This document shows, one piece after another, positions 23,598 to 35,500 of a stretch of 64,000 nucleotides of DNA. Made by a program: the position numbers and the translations under genes. Numbering within the stretch: position 1 is the first letter of the stretch; each line of letters begins with the position of its first letter. The notes below the pieces were generated by a model, which searched no databases, was not told the DNA's origin, and saw only the letters and a program-made list of their open reading frames with translations. The stretch covers positions 119,871 through 183,870 of the forward strand of contig JALDNG010000389.1 of the NCBI GenBank assembly GCA_024349245.1, written 5' to 3'. Source of the stretch: Neodontobutis hainanensis. Taxonomy: Eukaryota; Chordata; Actinopteri; Gobiiformes; Odontobutidae.

Positions 23598-24410
23598 TAA
23601 GTATCAAGAACAGCAGAAAGTTTTTGATACATTCCTGATACAAACATTATCCACACAAATTTTAAAATCACCTGCTATGACTATTTGTTCAATTTCTGTG
23701 CAGACAAACGAAAGCATTTCAGTAACTCATCAATAAAATCATGACAGTGTTTGTAAAGAACTACATTATAGATGAAGAAAACTTGAACTTCATTTTGAAT
23801 GACACATATTCAAATGGGGCAGCAGTAGCTCAGTGGGTAGAGCAGCCAGCCCTTCAACCGGAAGGTAGGGGGTTCGATTCCCACTCTCTTCACAGCTCAT
23901 ACTGTCGTTGTGTCCTTGGGCAAGACACTTAACCCACCTAGTGGCTGTAAAACTGGTAATTACTGTAGAATAATGAAAGTTGCTTTGGATAGAAGCGTCA
24001 GCTAAATGAATAAATCTAAATGTAAATAATAAAAACTCCCCAAGTGACAGCTTCTGGATGAGAATATTATCCCTAAGAAAGGAACATACACCACCTCCTT
24101 TTTGTTTTCCTGTATTTTTGATACGAATGTAAAATCAGATAGAGTGGATTAAATAAGGACTGCATTTCCTGTCATCTAACCATGCTTCTGTTAAAAACAT
24201 CAAGCTTATTTGAAGTTATTAAATCATTGAACACTGCAAGTTTCAAGTCTGTTTGAGCAGGACCTGACATTATCTGTTTGAAGGGATTTGAGTCAGATTT
24301 GTCTGTTCAGGTTGAGAACTGGTTAATTTTGACAAAATGTCCTGGCACAACAGAGGCCTCAGTGTCTTAATCACTGATAACAGTCATGATGCTGGTCTGG
24401 AGGACGTTAA
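23598..24410 (-). mobile_element. L2 LINE fragment (endonuclease region) carrying a nested SINE
   Basis: The segments 23598-23815 and 24028-24410 align with 42340-43080 of the L2 copy in the minus orientation (for example TCATCAATAAAATCATGACA and CTTCTGTTAAAAACATCAAG). The SINE at 23816-24027 splits them. It is diverged like the fragment at 22045 and may be part of the same old L2 insertion, broken up by later events. Confidence 0.8.
23816..24027 (+). mobile_element. tRNA-derived SINE, copy 2, nested in L2
   Basis: It starts GGGGCAGCAGTAGCTCAGTG with an A-box-like TAGCTCAGTGGGTAGAGC and a B-box-like GGTTCGATTCC, continues through TGTCCTTGGGCAAGACAC and ends TAAATGAATAAATCTAAATG. Same family as 11144-11345. 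It is not a functional tRNA gene: the acceptor and T-stem cannot be completed and the SINE body follows directly. Confidence 0.9.
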
Positions 24411-24474
24411 GAGGGTTTGACATGGGTTTAAAATGAAATTATATTATGTTAAATATTACATTTGATGTTGACAG

Positions 24475-24734
24475 AACCCACAGTGAGTCTGAATCCAAAC
24501 TGGTCTGAGATCTTTTCTGGAGACAGTCTCACTCTCAGATGTGAGATTGAGGACAGAGGAAACACTGAGTGGACGTATCAGTGGAGCAGGACCGGTTCAG
24601 TCCTACATCAAACAACAAAAGAATATACAATCTCCAGAGTTACTGAGTCTGACAGTGGACACTACAGATGTAGAGGAGAAAGAGCTCCAGATCTCACAAC
24701 ACTGTGGAGCAGAGGACCAGACTGAACATACTGA
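24475..24734 (+). pseudogene. Ig domain 3 exon, frame break near its end
   Basis: It reads EPTVSLNPNWSEIFSGDSLT, LRCEIEDRGNTEWTYQWSRT and ESDSGHYRCRGERAPD, a full Ig pattern with both cysteines and the core Trp. After LTTLWS the frame needs to change to read TRLNIL before GTGAGT; as written it hits a stop at 24723. The break is after the second cysteine, so the fold itself is intact but translation would end here. Confidence 0.7.
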
Positions 24735-24804
24735 GTGAGTCTGGACAACTTTTATGTTCAATATCAAGTAAGTTATTTATATACATTTCCACTCTGATCC
24801 ACAG

Positions 24805-25052
24805 AAAAGCCAAAGGCCACAGTGACTGGTGAGACAGAGGTTCAGTCTGGAGGCAGAGTGACTCTGAGCTGCTCTGTGACTCCAGCTTCATCTGGTTGGA
24901 AATATTACTGGTTCAGAGACACAGAGTTATTCAAAGGTTCTTCTGATCAACAACAAATAAGTGTCTCAGTGGGAGGAGTGGGTGCAGAGCAGGAAGAGGA
25001 GACCCACTTTATTTCACTGAGGACAGTCAGTCCTTCAGACTTAATGCTGTTG
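24805..25052 (+). pseudogene. Ig domain 4 exon, short deletion at the second cysteine
   Basis: It reads EKPKATVTGETEVQSGGRVT, LSCSVTPASSGWKYYWFRDT and QQISVSVGGV. Then a small loss removes the expected Tyr before the cysteine and changes frame; CRAGRGDPLYFTEDSQSFRL follows in the new frame. The CRAGRG motif is the hallmark of this FcRL-like domain type. The missing bases are not in a homopolymer, so this looks like a genuine deletion. Confidence 0.7.
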
Positions 25053-25192
25053 GTGAGTTTGTCTGTATCATCTGTAAACATCACTAGAAACATATCAGTC
25101 TTTAATATCTTCAAAGCTAAATTAATGAAACATTTATTCATATTGTTCCAGTCTTGTTTGTAACTGTGTTGGTTCTGATCAGTCTCTGACAC

Positions 25193-25460
25193 AGCTGCTG
25201 TGTCTCTGGAGCCAAAGTGGCCTGAGATATTCCCAGGAGAGCAGGTCACTCTCAGATGTGAAATACACGGAGCAGACACTGAGTGGACGTATGAATGGAA
25301 CAAATCTGGTGTGAGCTTTTCTAATAAAGAAGATAAAGTAATGATAATAAGTGCTGCTGCTTCAGGAACAGTGGCAAATACAGCTGCAGAGGAATAATGA
25401 GACATGACCAACATAAAGCAACTGAATGGAGCAGCCAGGTTACATTACATGTGTCCAACA
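25193..25460 (+). pseudogene. Ig domain 5 exon, frame break before the second cysteine
   Basis: It reads SDTAAVSLEPKWPEIFPGEQ, VTLRCEIHGADTEWTYEWNK and MIISAAASG, then a one-base change; the other frame continues DSGKYSCRGIMRHDQHKATE and WSSQVTLHVSN to GTAGGT. In the original frame it stops at 25397. The domain type is the same as Ig3, so Ig3-Ig4 and Ig5-Ig6 look like a duplicated pair. Confidence 0.7.
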
Positions 25461-25554
25461 GTAGGTTTCATCTCACATTATTCATTATTACATTATTACA
25501 CTGACAATTTAAAAACACAATAAGACAAATGATATCTAATGAGTGTTCAAACAG

Positions 25555-25853
25555 GTAAACTCCAGCCTGTCCTGTCTGTGTCTCCGTCATGGCTGAATCC
25601 TGGAGTCTCTGTCTCTCTGAGCTGTGGTGTTAAACAGACGTCTGCAGGATGGACCTTTACTGGTACAAGGCTGTTCCTCATTCATCAGACTCTTACAGAT
25701 ATGAGCTGCTCCCAGGTCACAGTAATGGGACTGAACAGGACTCCTTCAGCGTTCAGCACCAGACCAACACAGCAGGGTTTGTGTGTAGAGCAGGACGAGG
25801 GCGCCCACTGTTTTACTCTGAATACAGTCAGCCCAAGTTTGTCTGGACTAAAG
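25555..25853 (+). pseudogene. Ig domain 6 exon, frame break at the core tryptophan
   Basis: It reads GKLQPVLSVSPSWLNPGVSV, SLSCGVKQTSAGW, then after a one-base loss in a CTTT context the other frame gives LYWYKAVPHSSDSYRYELLP and FVCRAGRGRPLFYSEYSQPK to the donor site. All Ig landmarks are present across the two frames. A single-base homopolymer-like loss could be a sequence error. Confidence 0.7.
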
Positions 25854-25954
25854 GTAGGATCTTTATTTATTGCTAATCATTCAGAGATATTTAGAAACTG
25901 GAAGTGTTTATGTTATTTTCATTCTTCATTATTTATGCACTTGTTGTTTTGCAG

Positions 25955-26143
25955 ATGTTGAGTCCCCAGTGTCTCTCACAGTGAGTCCTGACAGATCACA
26001 GCACTTCACGTCTGACAAAGTCTCACTGAGCTGTGAATCCAGCTCCACTAATGGAGAGTGGAGACTGAAAGGCTTTTCTCAGAACGGCCTTTTCTTACAA
26101 CAATGTAGTTCCTACTGGACAGATAAACCTAAATGTCTAAATG
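25955..26143 (+). pseudogene. Ig domain 7 exon, interrupted by the minisatellite
   Basis: It reads DVESPVSLTVSPDRSQHFTS, DKVSLSCESSSTNGEWRLKG and LQQCSSYWTDKPKCLNAR. The first cysteine and core Trp are present, but the second-cysteine half of the domain is replaced from about 26143 by the 27-bp repeat. The frame stays open through the first repeats (GHRETSGGRRDRETRGG) until a stop at 26331. No donor site separates Ig and repeat. Confidence 0.7.
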
Positions 26144-27366
26144 CCAGAGGCCACAGAGAGACCAGTGGAGGCAGAAGAGACAGAGAGACAAGAGGAGGCA
26201 AAGGCCACAGAGAGACCAGAGGAGGCAGAGGACACAGACAGACCAGAGGAGGCAGAGGCCACAGAGAGACTAGAGGAGGCAGAGGACACAGACAGACCAG
26301 AAAAGGCAGATGCCTCAGAGAGACAGAGTAGGCAGTGGCCAGATAGAGACCAGAGAAGGCAGAGGCCACAGAGAGACCAGGGAGGCAGAGGAGGCAGACA
26401 GACCAGAAAAGGCAGATGCCTCAGAGAGACCAGAGTAGGCAGTGGCCAAATAGAGACCAGAGAAGGCAGAGGCCACAGAGAGACCAGACGAGGCTGAGGC
26501 CACAGAGAGACCAGAGGAGGCAGAGAGAGAGAGACCAAAAGAGGCAGTAAGAGCAGAGGAGGCAGAGGAGGCAGAGAGACCAGAGGAGGCAGAGGCCACA
26601 GAGTGACTAGAGGAGGCAGAGGAGACAAAGAGACCCGAGGAGGCATATGCCAGAGAGAGACCAGAGGAGGCAGAGGCAATAGAGAGACCAGTGGAGGCAG
26701 AGAGACCAGAGGGGGCATAGGAGGCAGACAGACAAGAGAAGGCAGCGGCCAGAGAGACCAGAGGAGGCAGAGGCCACAGAGAGACCAGAGGAGGCAAAGG
26801 AGTCATAGAGAGCAGAGGAGGCAGAGGCCACAGTGAGACCAGAGGGGCAGAGGCCACCGAGAGTTCAGAGAAGGCAGAAAGACAGAGAGACCAGAGGAGG
26901 CAGAGGCCACAGAGAGACTAGCGGAGGCAGAGAGAGAGACCAATGGAGGCAGAGAGACCAGAGGGGGCATAAGAGGCAGACAGACAAGAGAAGGCAGCGG
27001 CCACAGAGAGACCAGAGGAGGCAGAGGCCACAGAGAGACCAGAGGAGGCAGAAGGAGACAGAGAGACCAGAGGAGGCAGAGGCCACAGAGACCAGAGGGG
27101 CAGAGGCCACAGAGAGTTCCAGAGGAGGCAGAAAGACAGAGAGACCAGAGGAAGGCAGAGAGAGCAGAGGTGAACGAGGCCACAGAGAGACCAGAGGAGG
27201 CAGAGGAATAGAGAGACAGAGGAGGCAGAGACCACAGAGAGACCAGAAGAGGCAGAGGCCACAGAGAGACAGAGGAGGCAGAGGAGACAGAGAGACCAGA
27301 GGAGGCAGAGGCCACAGAGAATCCAAAAGAGACATAGGCCACAGAGAGACCAGAGGATTGCAGAGG

Positions 27367-29478
27367 TCACAGAGAGACCAGTGGAGGCAGAGAGAGCAGA
27401 GGAGGCAGAGAAGGCAGAGAGACCAGTGGAGGCAGAGGACACAAAGAGACCAGAGGAGGCAGAGGCCACAGAGTGACTAGAGGAGGCAGAGGAGACAAAG
27501 AGACCAGAGGAGGCAGAGGCCACAGAGAGACGAGAGGAGGCAGAGGCAATAGAGAGACCAGTGGAGGCAGAGAGACCAGAGGGGACAGAGGAGACAGAGA
27601 GAGAAGAGAAGGCAGAGGCCACAGAGAGACAGAGGAGGCAGAGGCCACAGAGAGACCAGAGGAGGCAGAGGAGTCAGAGAGACAAGAGGAGGCAGAGGAG
27701 ACAGAGAGACCAGAGGAGGCAGAGGCCACAGAGAGACGAGAGGAAGCAGAGGAGGCAGAGGAGGCAGAGAGACCAGAGGAGGCAGAGGCCACAAATAGAT
27801 AGAGGAGGCAGACAGTCCAGAGGAGGCAGAGGCAATAGAGAGACCAGTGGAGGCAGAGAGACCAGATGGGGCATAGGAGGCAGACAGACAATAGAAGGCA
27901 GAGGCCAGAGAGAGACCAGAGGAGGCAGAGGCCAGAGAGAGACCAGAGGAGGCAGAGGCCACAGAGAGACCAGAGGAGGCAGAGGAGGCAGAGAGACCAG
28001 AGGAAGGCAGAGGCCACAGAGAGAGGAGGCAGAAAGACAGAGAGACAAGAGGAGGCAGAGGCCACAGAGAGACCAGAAGATGCAGAGGCCACAGAGAGAC
28101 CAGAGGAGGCAGAGGAATAGAGAGACAAGAGGAGGCAGAGGCCACAGAGAGACCAGAAGATGCAGAGGCCACAAAGAGACGAAAGGAGGCAGAGGAGACA
28201 GAGAGACCAGTGGAGGCAGAGGCCACACAGAGACCAGAGGAGGCAGAGTTCACAGAGAGACCAGAGGAGGCAGAGGCCGCAGAGAGACCAGAGGAGGCAT
28301 AGGCCACAGAGAGACCAGAGGATTGCAGAGGTCACAGAGAGACCAGTGGAGGTAGAGAGAGCAGAGGAGGCAGAGAAGGCAGAGAGACCAGTGGAGGCAG
28401 GGGAGACAGAGAGAGCAGAGGAGGCAGAGGCCACAGAGAGACCAGAGGAGGCACAGGCAATAGAGAGACCAGTAGAGACAGAGAGACCAGAGGGGCAGAG
28501 GAGGCAGAGAGACAAGAGAAGACAGAGGCCACAGAGAGACCAGAGGAGGCAGAGGCCACAGAGAATCCAGAGGAGGCAGAGGAGGCAGAGAGACCAGAGG
28601 AGGCAGAGACAGAGAGAGACGAGAGAAAGCAGGGAGGCAGAGAGTCTAGAGGAGGCAGAGGCCATGAGAGAATCCAGAGGAGGCATAGGCCACAGAGAGA
28701 CTAGAGGATTGCAGAGGTCACAGAGAGACCAGTGGAGGTAGAGAGAGCAGAGAGACCAGTGGAGGCAGGGGAGAGAGAGAGACAGAGGAGGCAGAGGCCA
28801 CAGAGAGACGAGAGGAAGCAGAGGAGGCAGAGAGACCAGAGGAGGCAGAGGAGACAGAGAGACCAGAGGAGGCAGAGGCCACAGAGAGAGAGGAAGCAGA
28901 GGAGGAAGAGGAGGCAGAGAGACCAGAGGAGGCAGAGGCCACAAATAGATCAGAGGAGGCATACAGTCCAGAGGAGGCAGAAGCAATAGAGAGACCAGTG
29001 GAATCAGAGAGACCAGATGGGGCATAGGAGGCAGACAGACAATAGAAGGCAGAGGCCAGAGAGAGACCAGAGGCAGAGGCCACAGAGAGACCAGAGGAGG
29101 CAGAGGAGGCAGAGAGACCAGAGGAGGCAGAGACCACCAAGAGTTCAGAGGAGGCAGAAAGACAGAGAGACAAGAGGAGGCAAAGGCCACAGAGAGACTA
29201 GAGGATGCAGAGAAGGCAGAGAGTCCAGAGGAGACAGAGGACACAGAGAGACCAGAGGAGGTAGAGGAAAAGAGAGACAAGAGGAGGCAGAGGCCACAGA
29301 GAGACAGAAGATGCAGAGGCCACAGAGAGACCAGAGGAGGCAGAGGAATAGAGAGACAAGAGGAGGCAGAGGCCACAGAGAGACCAGAAGATGCAGAGGC
29401 CACAGAGAGATGAAAGGAGGCAGAGGAGACAGAGAGACCAGTGGAGGCATAGGCCATGAGAGAATCCAGAGGAGGCAT
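27367..29478 (-). other. Longest open frame in array A (703 codons), doubtful as a gene
   Basis: An ATG-to-stop frame of Leu/Ser-rich repeats (SLSPLPPLVSLWPLPP and SGLSVASASSGLS types). It drifts between the three minus peptide registers through indels, as expected of neutral repeat DNA rather than a selected protein. There is no signal peptide, promoter or splice evidence. It is recorded because automated annotation is likely to call it. Confidence 0.2.
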
Positions 29479-32400
29479 AGGCCACAGAGAGACCAGAGGA
29501 TTGCAGAGGTCACAGAGAGACCAGTGGAGGTAGAGAGATCAGAGGAGGCAGAGAAGGCAGAGAGACCAGTGGAGGCAGGGGAGACAGAGAGAGCAGAGGA
29601 GGAAGAGGCCACAGAGAGACGAGAGGAAGCAGAGGAGGCAGAGAGACCAGAGGAGGCAGAGGCAACAGAGAGACCAGAGGAGGCACAGGCAATAGAGAGA
29701 CCAGTAGAGATTGAGAGACCAGAGGGGCAGAGGAGGCAGAGAGACAAGAGAAGTCAGAGGCCACAGAGAGACCAGAGGAGGCAGAGGCCACAGAGACCAG
29801 AGGAGGCAGAGGAGGCAGAGAGACCAGAGGAGGCAGACGAGACAGAGACGAGAGGAAGCAGGGGAGGCAGAGACTCTAGAGGAGGAAGTGTCACAGAAAG
29901 ACTAGAGGAGGCAGAGAGTCCAGAGGAGGCAGAGGCCACACAGTGACTAGAGGAGGCAGAAAGACAGAGAGACAAGAGGAGGCAAAAGCCACAGAGAGAC
30001 TAGAGGATGCAGAGAAGGCAGAGAGTCCAGAGGAGACAGAGGCTATAGAGAGACCAGATGAGGCAGAGGTCACAGAGAGACCAGAAGAGGCAGAGGAGGC
30101 AGAGAGACCAGAAAGGCAAATGCCACAGAGAGACAAGTGGAGGCAGCGGCCACAGAGAGAGCAGAGAAGGCAGAGGCTTCAGAGAGACCAGAGGATGCAG
30201 AGGCCACAGAGAGACCAGATGAGGCAGAGAGACAGAGAGACCAGAGGAGGCATAGGCCACAGAGAGACCAGAGGAGGCAGAGGCAATAGAGAGACCAGTG
30301 GAGGCAAAGGAAGCAGAGAGACCAGAGGAGGCAGAGGCCACAGAGAGACCAGATGAGGCAGAGAGACAGAGAGACCAGAGGAGGAAGTTAAAGACCAGAG
30401 GAGGCAGAGAGACAGAGAGACCAGAGGAGGCAGAGGCCACAGAGAGACCAGTGGAGGCAGAGGAGACAAAAAGACCAGAGGAGGCAGAGGCCACAGAGAG
30501 ACCAGTGGAGGCAGAGGACACAGAGAGACGAGAGGAAGCAGGGGAGGTAGAGAGACTAGAGGAGACAGAGGCCACACAAAGACCAGAGGAGACAGAGAAT
30601 CCAGAGGAGGCAGAGGCCACAGAGAGACCAGAAGAGGCAGAGGCCACAGAGAGACCAGAAGAGGCAGAGAGACCAGAAAAGGCAGATGCCACAGAGAGAC
30701 CAGAGGAGGCAGTAGCCACAGAGAGACCAGAGAGGCAGAGGCCACAGAGAGACCACAAGAGGCAGAGGCCACAGAGAGACCAATGGAGGTAGAGAGAGCA
30801 GAGGAGGCAGAGAAGGCAGAGAGACCAGTAGAGGCAGGGGAGACAGAGAGAGCAGAGGCAGAGGCCACAGAGAGACGAGAGGAAGCAGAGGAGGCAGAGA
30901 GACCAGACGGAGGCAGTTAGAGGAGAGGAGGCAGAGGAGACAGAGAGACCAAAGGAGGCAGAGGCCACAGAGTGACTAGAGGAGGCAGAGGAGACAAAGA
31001 GACCAGAGGAGGCAGAGGCCACAGAGTGACCAGAGGAGGCAGAGGCAATTGAGAGACCAGTGGAGGCACAGAGCAGAGGGAGCAGAGGAGGCAGAGAGAC
31101 CAGAGGGCAGAGGCCACAAAAGACCAGAGGAGGCAGAGAGTCCAGAGGAGGCAGAGGCCAATGAGAGGCCAGAGGAGGTAGAGGCCACAGAGAGACCAGA
31201 GGAGGCAGAGGCCACAGAAAGACCAGAGGAGGCAGAGGCCACAGAGAGACCAGAGGAGGCAGTTAGAGCAGCGGAGGCAGACAGACCAGAGGAGGCAGAG
31301 GCCACAAAGAGACCAGAGGAGGCAGAGAGTCAGAGGAGGCAGAGGCCACAGAGTGACTAGAGAGGCAGAGGCAAAAAGAGAGCAGTGGAGGCAGAGAGAC
31401 TAGAGGAGGCAGAGGAGGCAGAGAGTCAAGAGAAGGCAGAGGCCACAGAGAGACCAGAGGAGGCAGAGGCCACAGAGAGACCAGAGGAGGCAGAGGAGAT
31501 AGAGAGAGCAGAAGAGGAAGAGGCCACAGTTAGACCAGAGGGGAAGAGGCCACCGAGAGTTCAGTTGAGGCAGAAAGACAGAGAGCCCAGAGGAGGCAGA
31601 GAGCGAGAGGATGCAGAGGAGGCAGAGAGACCAAAGGAGACAGAGGCCACAGAGACCAGAGGAGGCAGAGAGTCCAGAGGAGACAGAGGCCACAGAGAGG
31701 CTAGAGGAGGCAGAGGCCACAGAGAGACCAGAGGAGGCAGAAGCCACAAAGAGACCAGAGGAGGCAGAGGCCACAGAGAGACCAGAGGAGGCAGAGGAGG
31801 CAGAGAGACCAGAAAGGCAGATGCCACAGAGAGACCAGAGGAGGCAGCCACAGAGAGACCAGAGGAGGCAGTTAGAGCAGCGGAGGCAGAGAGACCAGAG
31901 GAGGCAGAGGCCACAGAGAGACCAGAGGAGGCAGAGAGTCCAGAGGAGGCAGAGGCCACAGAGTGACTAGAGGAGGCAGAGACAAAGAGACCAGAGGAGC
32001 AGAGGCCACAGACAGACCAGAGGGAGGCAGAGGCAATAGAGAGACCAGTGGAGGCAGAGAGACTAGAGAGGCCAGAGAAGGCAGAGGCCACAGAGAGACC
32101 AGAGGAGGCAGAGGCCACAGAGAGACCAGAGGAGGCAGAGGAGATAGAGAGCAGAAGAGGCAAAGGCCACAGTTAGACCAGAGGGGAAGAGGCCACCGAG
32201 AGTTCAGAGGAGGCAGAAAGACAGAGAACCCAGAGGACATAGAGGAATAGAGAGACAGAGGAGGCAGAGGCCACAGAGACCAGAGGAAGCAGAGGTCACA
32301 GAGAGACCAGAGGAGGCAGAGAGTCCAGAGGAGTCAGAGGCCACAGAGAGACCAGAGGAGGCAGAGGAGGCAGAGAGACCAGAGGAGGCAGAGGCCACAG

Positions 32401-32504
32401 AGAGACCAGAGGAGGCAGAGGCCACAGAGAGACCAGAGGAGGCAGAGAGGCAGAGAGACTAGAGGAGGCAGAGGCCAGAGAGACCAGAGGAGGAAGAGGC
32501 GACA

Positions 32505-35500
32505 GAGAGTCTAGAGGAGACAGATAAGTCAGAGAGACTAGTGGAGGCAGAGGCCAGAGAGAGAGCAGAGGAGGCAGAGGCCACAGAGAGACCAGAGGAG
32601 GCAGAGGCCACAGAGAGACCAGTGGAGGCATAGGAGACAGAGAGACCAGAGGAGGCAGAGGCCACAGAGAGACCAGAGGAGGCAGAGGACACAGACAGAC
32701 CAGAGGAGGCAGTGGATAGAGAGACAGAGGAGGCAGAGGAGACAGAGAGACCAGTGGAGGCAGGGGAGACAGAGAGACAGAGGAGGCAGAGGCCACAGAG
32801 AGACCGAGAGGAAGCAGAGGAGGCAGAGAGACCAGATGAGGCAGAGGCCACAGAGAGACCAGAGGAGGCACAGGCAGAGAGAGACCAGTAGAAACAGAGA
32901 GACCAGAGGAGGCAGAGGCCACAGAGAGACCAGAGGAGGCAGAGGAGGCAGAGAGACCAGAGGCAGACGAGACAGAGAGACGAGAGGATGCATGGGAGGC
33001 AGAGAGTCCAGAGCAGGCAGTGGCCACAGAAAGACTAGAGGAGGCAGAGAGTCCAGAGGAGGCAGAGGCCACAGAGAGACCAGAGAGGCAGAGGTCACAG
33101 AGTGACTAGAGGAGGCAGAGGAGACAAAGAGACCAGAGGAGGCAGAGGCAATTGAGAGACCAGTGGAGGCAGAGAGCAGAGGAGCAGAGGAGGCAGAGAG
33201 ACCAGAGGAGGCAGAGGCCACAAAAGACCAGAGGAGGCAGAGAGTCCAGAGGAGGCAGAGGCCACAGAGAGGCCAGAGGAGGTAGAGGCCACAGAGAGAC
33301 CAGAGGAGGCAGAGGCCACAGAGAGACCAGAGGAGGCAGAGGCCACAGAGAGACCAGAGGAGGCAGTTAGAGCAGCGGAGGCAGAGAGACCAGAGGAGGC
33401 AGAGGCCACAAAGAGACCAGAGGAGGCAGAGAGTCCAGAGGAGGCAGAGGCCACAGAGTGACTAGAGGAGGCAGAGGCAAAAAAGAGAGCAGTGGAGGCA
33501 GAGAGACTAGAGGGGTCAGAGGAGGCAGAGAGTCAAGAGAAGGCAGAGGCCACAGAGAGACCAGAGGAGGCAGAGGCCACAGAGAGACCAGAGGAGGCAG
33601 AGGAGATAGAGAGAGCAGAAGAGGAAGAGGCCACAGAGACCAGAGGGGGAAGAGGCCAGAGAGTTCAGAGGAGGCAGAAAGACAGAGAGCCAGAGGAGGC
33701 AGAGAGACGAGAGGATGCAGAGGAGGCAGAGAGACCAAAGGAGACAGAGGCCACAGAGAGACCAGAGGAGGCAGAGGCCACAGAGAGACTAGAGGAGGCA
33801 GAGGCCACAGAGAGACCAGAGGAGGCAGAGGCCACAGAAGACCAGAGGAGGCAGAGGCCACAGATAGACCAGAGGAGGCAGAGGAGGCAGAGAGACCAGA
33901 AAAGGCAGATGCCACAGAGAGACCAGAGGAGGCAGAGGCCACAGAGAGACCAGAGGAGGCAGTTAGAGCAGCGGAGGCAGAGAGACCAGAGGAGGCAGAT
34001 GCCAAAGAGAGACCAGAGGAGGCAGAGAGTCCAGAGGAGGCAGAGGCCACAGAGTGACTAGAGGAGGCAGAGGAGAGAAAGAGACCAGAGGAGGCAGAGG
34101 CCACAGACAGACCAGAGGAGGCAGAGGCACAGAGAGACCAGTGGAGGCAGAGAGCCACAGAGAGGCCAGAGGAGGCAGAGGCCACAGAGAGACCAGAGTA
34201 GAGCAGAAGAGGCAGAGGCCACAGTTAGACCAGAGGAGGCAGAGGCCACCGAGAGTTCAGAGAGGAGCAGAAAGACAGAGAGACCAGAGGAGGCAATAGA
34301 GAGACAAGAGGAGGCAGAGGCCACAGAGAGACCAGAGGAGGCAGAGGCCACAGAGATAAACCAGAGGAGGCAGAGGAGACAGAGAGACCAGAGGAGGCAG
34401 AGGCCACAGAGAGATCCAGAGGAGGCAGAGGCCACAGAGAGACCAGAGGAGGCAGAGGAGGCAGAGAGACCAGAGGCAGAGGCCAGAGAGAGACCAGAGG
34501 AGGCATAAGTGACAGAGAGACCAGTGGAGGCAGAGGCCACAGAGAGTCCAGTAAAGGCAGAGGCCACAGAGAGACAAGAGGAGGCAGAGAAGGCAGAGAG
34601 ACTAGAGGAGGCAGAGGCCACAGAGAGACCAGAGGAGGAAGAGGCGACAGAGAGACTAGAGGAGACAGATAAGTCAGAGAGACTAGTGGAGGCAGAGGCC
34701 ACAGAGAGAGCAGAGGAGGCAGAGGCCACAGAGAGACCAGAGGAGGCAGAGGCCACTGAGAGACCAGTGGAGGCATAGGAGACAGAGAGACCAGAGGAGG
34801 CAGAGGCCACAGAGAGAGAGAGGAGGCAGAGGACACAGAGAGACCAGAGGAGGCAGAGGGCAGAGAGATTAGAGGAGGCAGAGGCCACAGAGAGACCAGA
34901 GGCGACAGAGAGACTAGAGGAGGCAGATAGAGTTAGAGAGACCAGAGGAGGCAGAGGAGAGAGCAGAGGAGGCAGAGGCCACAGAGAGACCAGAGGAGGC
35001 AGAGGCCACTGAGAGACCAGAGGAGGCAGAGGAGACAGAGAGACCAGAGGAGGCAGAGGCCACAGAGAGACCAGAGGAGGCAGAGGCCACAGACAGACCA
35101 GAGGAGGCAGAGGACAGAGAGACCAGAGGAGGCAGAGGAGACAGAGAGACCAGAGGAGGCAGAGGCCACAGAGAGACCAGAGGAGGAAGAGGCGACAGAG
35201 AGACTAGAGGAGCAGATAAGTCAGAGAGACCAGTGGAGGCAGAGGCCAGAGAGAGACAGAGGAGGCAGAGGCCACAGAGAGACAGAGGAGGCATAGAAGA
35301 CAGAGAGACCAGAGGAGGCAGAGGCCACAGAGAATCCAGAGGAGGCATAGGCCACAGAGAGACCAGAAGGCAGAGGAGGCAGAGAGACCAGAGGAGGCAG
35401 AGGCCAGAGAGAGACCAGAGGAGGCAGTGACAGAGAGACCAGAGGAGGCAGAGGCCACAGAGAGACCAGAGGAGGCAGAGGCCACAGAGAGACCAGAGGA

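Larger units (their letters stand above)
18965..26143 (+). pseudogene. Fc-receptor-like (FcRL-type) immunoglobulin receptor, broken
   Basis: A split signal peptide and at least seven Ig-domain exons, each a single phase-1 exon of about 250-300 bp with AG/GT borders, in the alternating domain pattern of fish FcRL-like receptors: domains with PxWxEIFxGxxxTLRCEI and TEWTYxW alternate with domains carrying SPSWLNPGVSVSLSCGV and the CRAGRG motif. Such proteins are leukocyte surface receptors. No transmembrane or cytoplasmic exon is visible because Ig7 is interrupted by the 27-bp minisatellite. Ig3, Ig4, Ig5 and Ig6 each have a frame break, so the gene as written is non-functional, unless some breaks are sequence errors. 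A non-coding first exon ending at about 18823 (before GTAAGTG) is possible. Confidence 0.75.

Noticed and set aside
23816..23890. Functional tRNA gene
   Set aside because: A-box and B-box are present, but the cloverleaf cannot be completed and the SINE body and tail follow, as in the copy at 11144.
27367..29478. A 703-codon Leu/Ser/Pro-rich protein gene on the minus strand
   Set aside because: The unit lacks stops in every frame, the frame drifts between peptide registers, and there is no leader, splice or promoter evidence. The same applies to 53773-55338 and 61443-62855.
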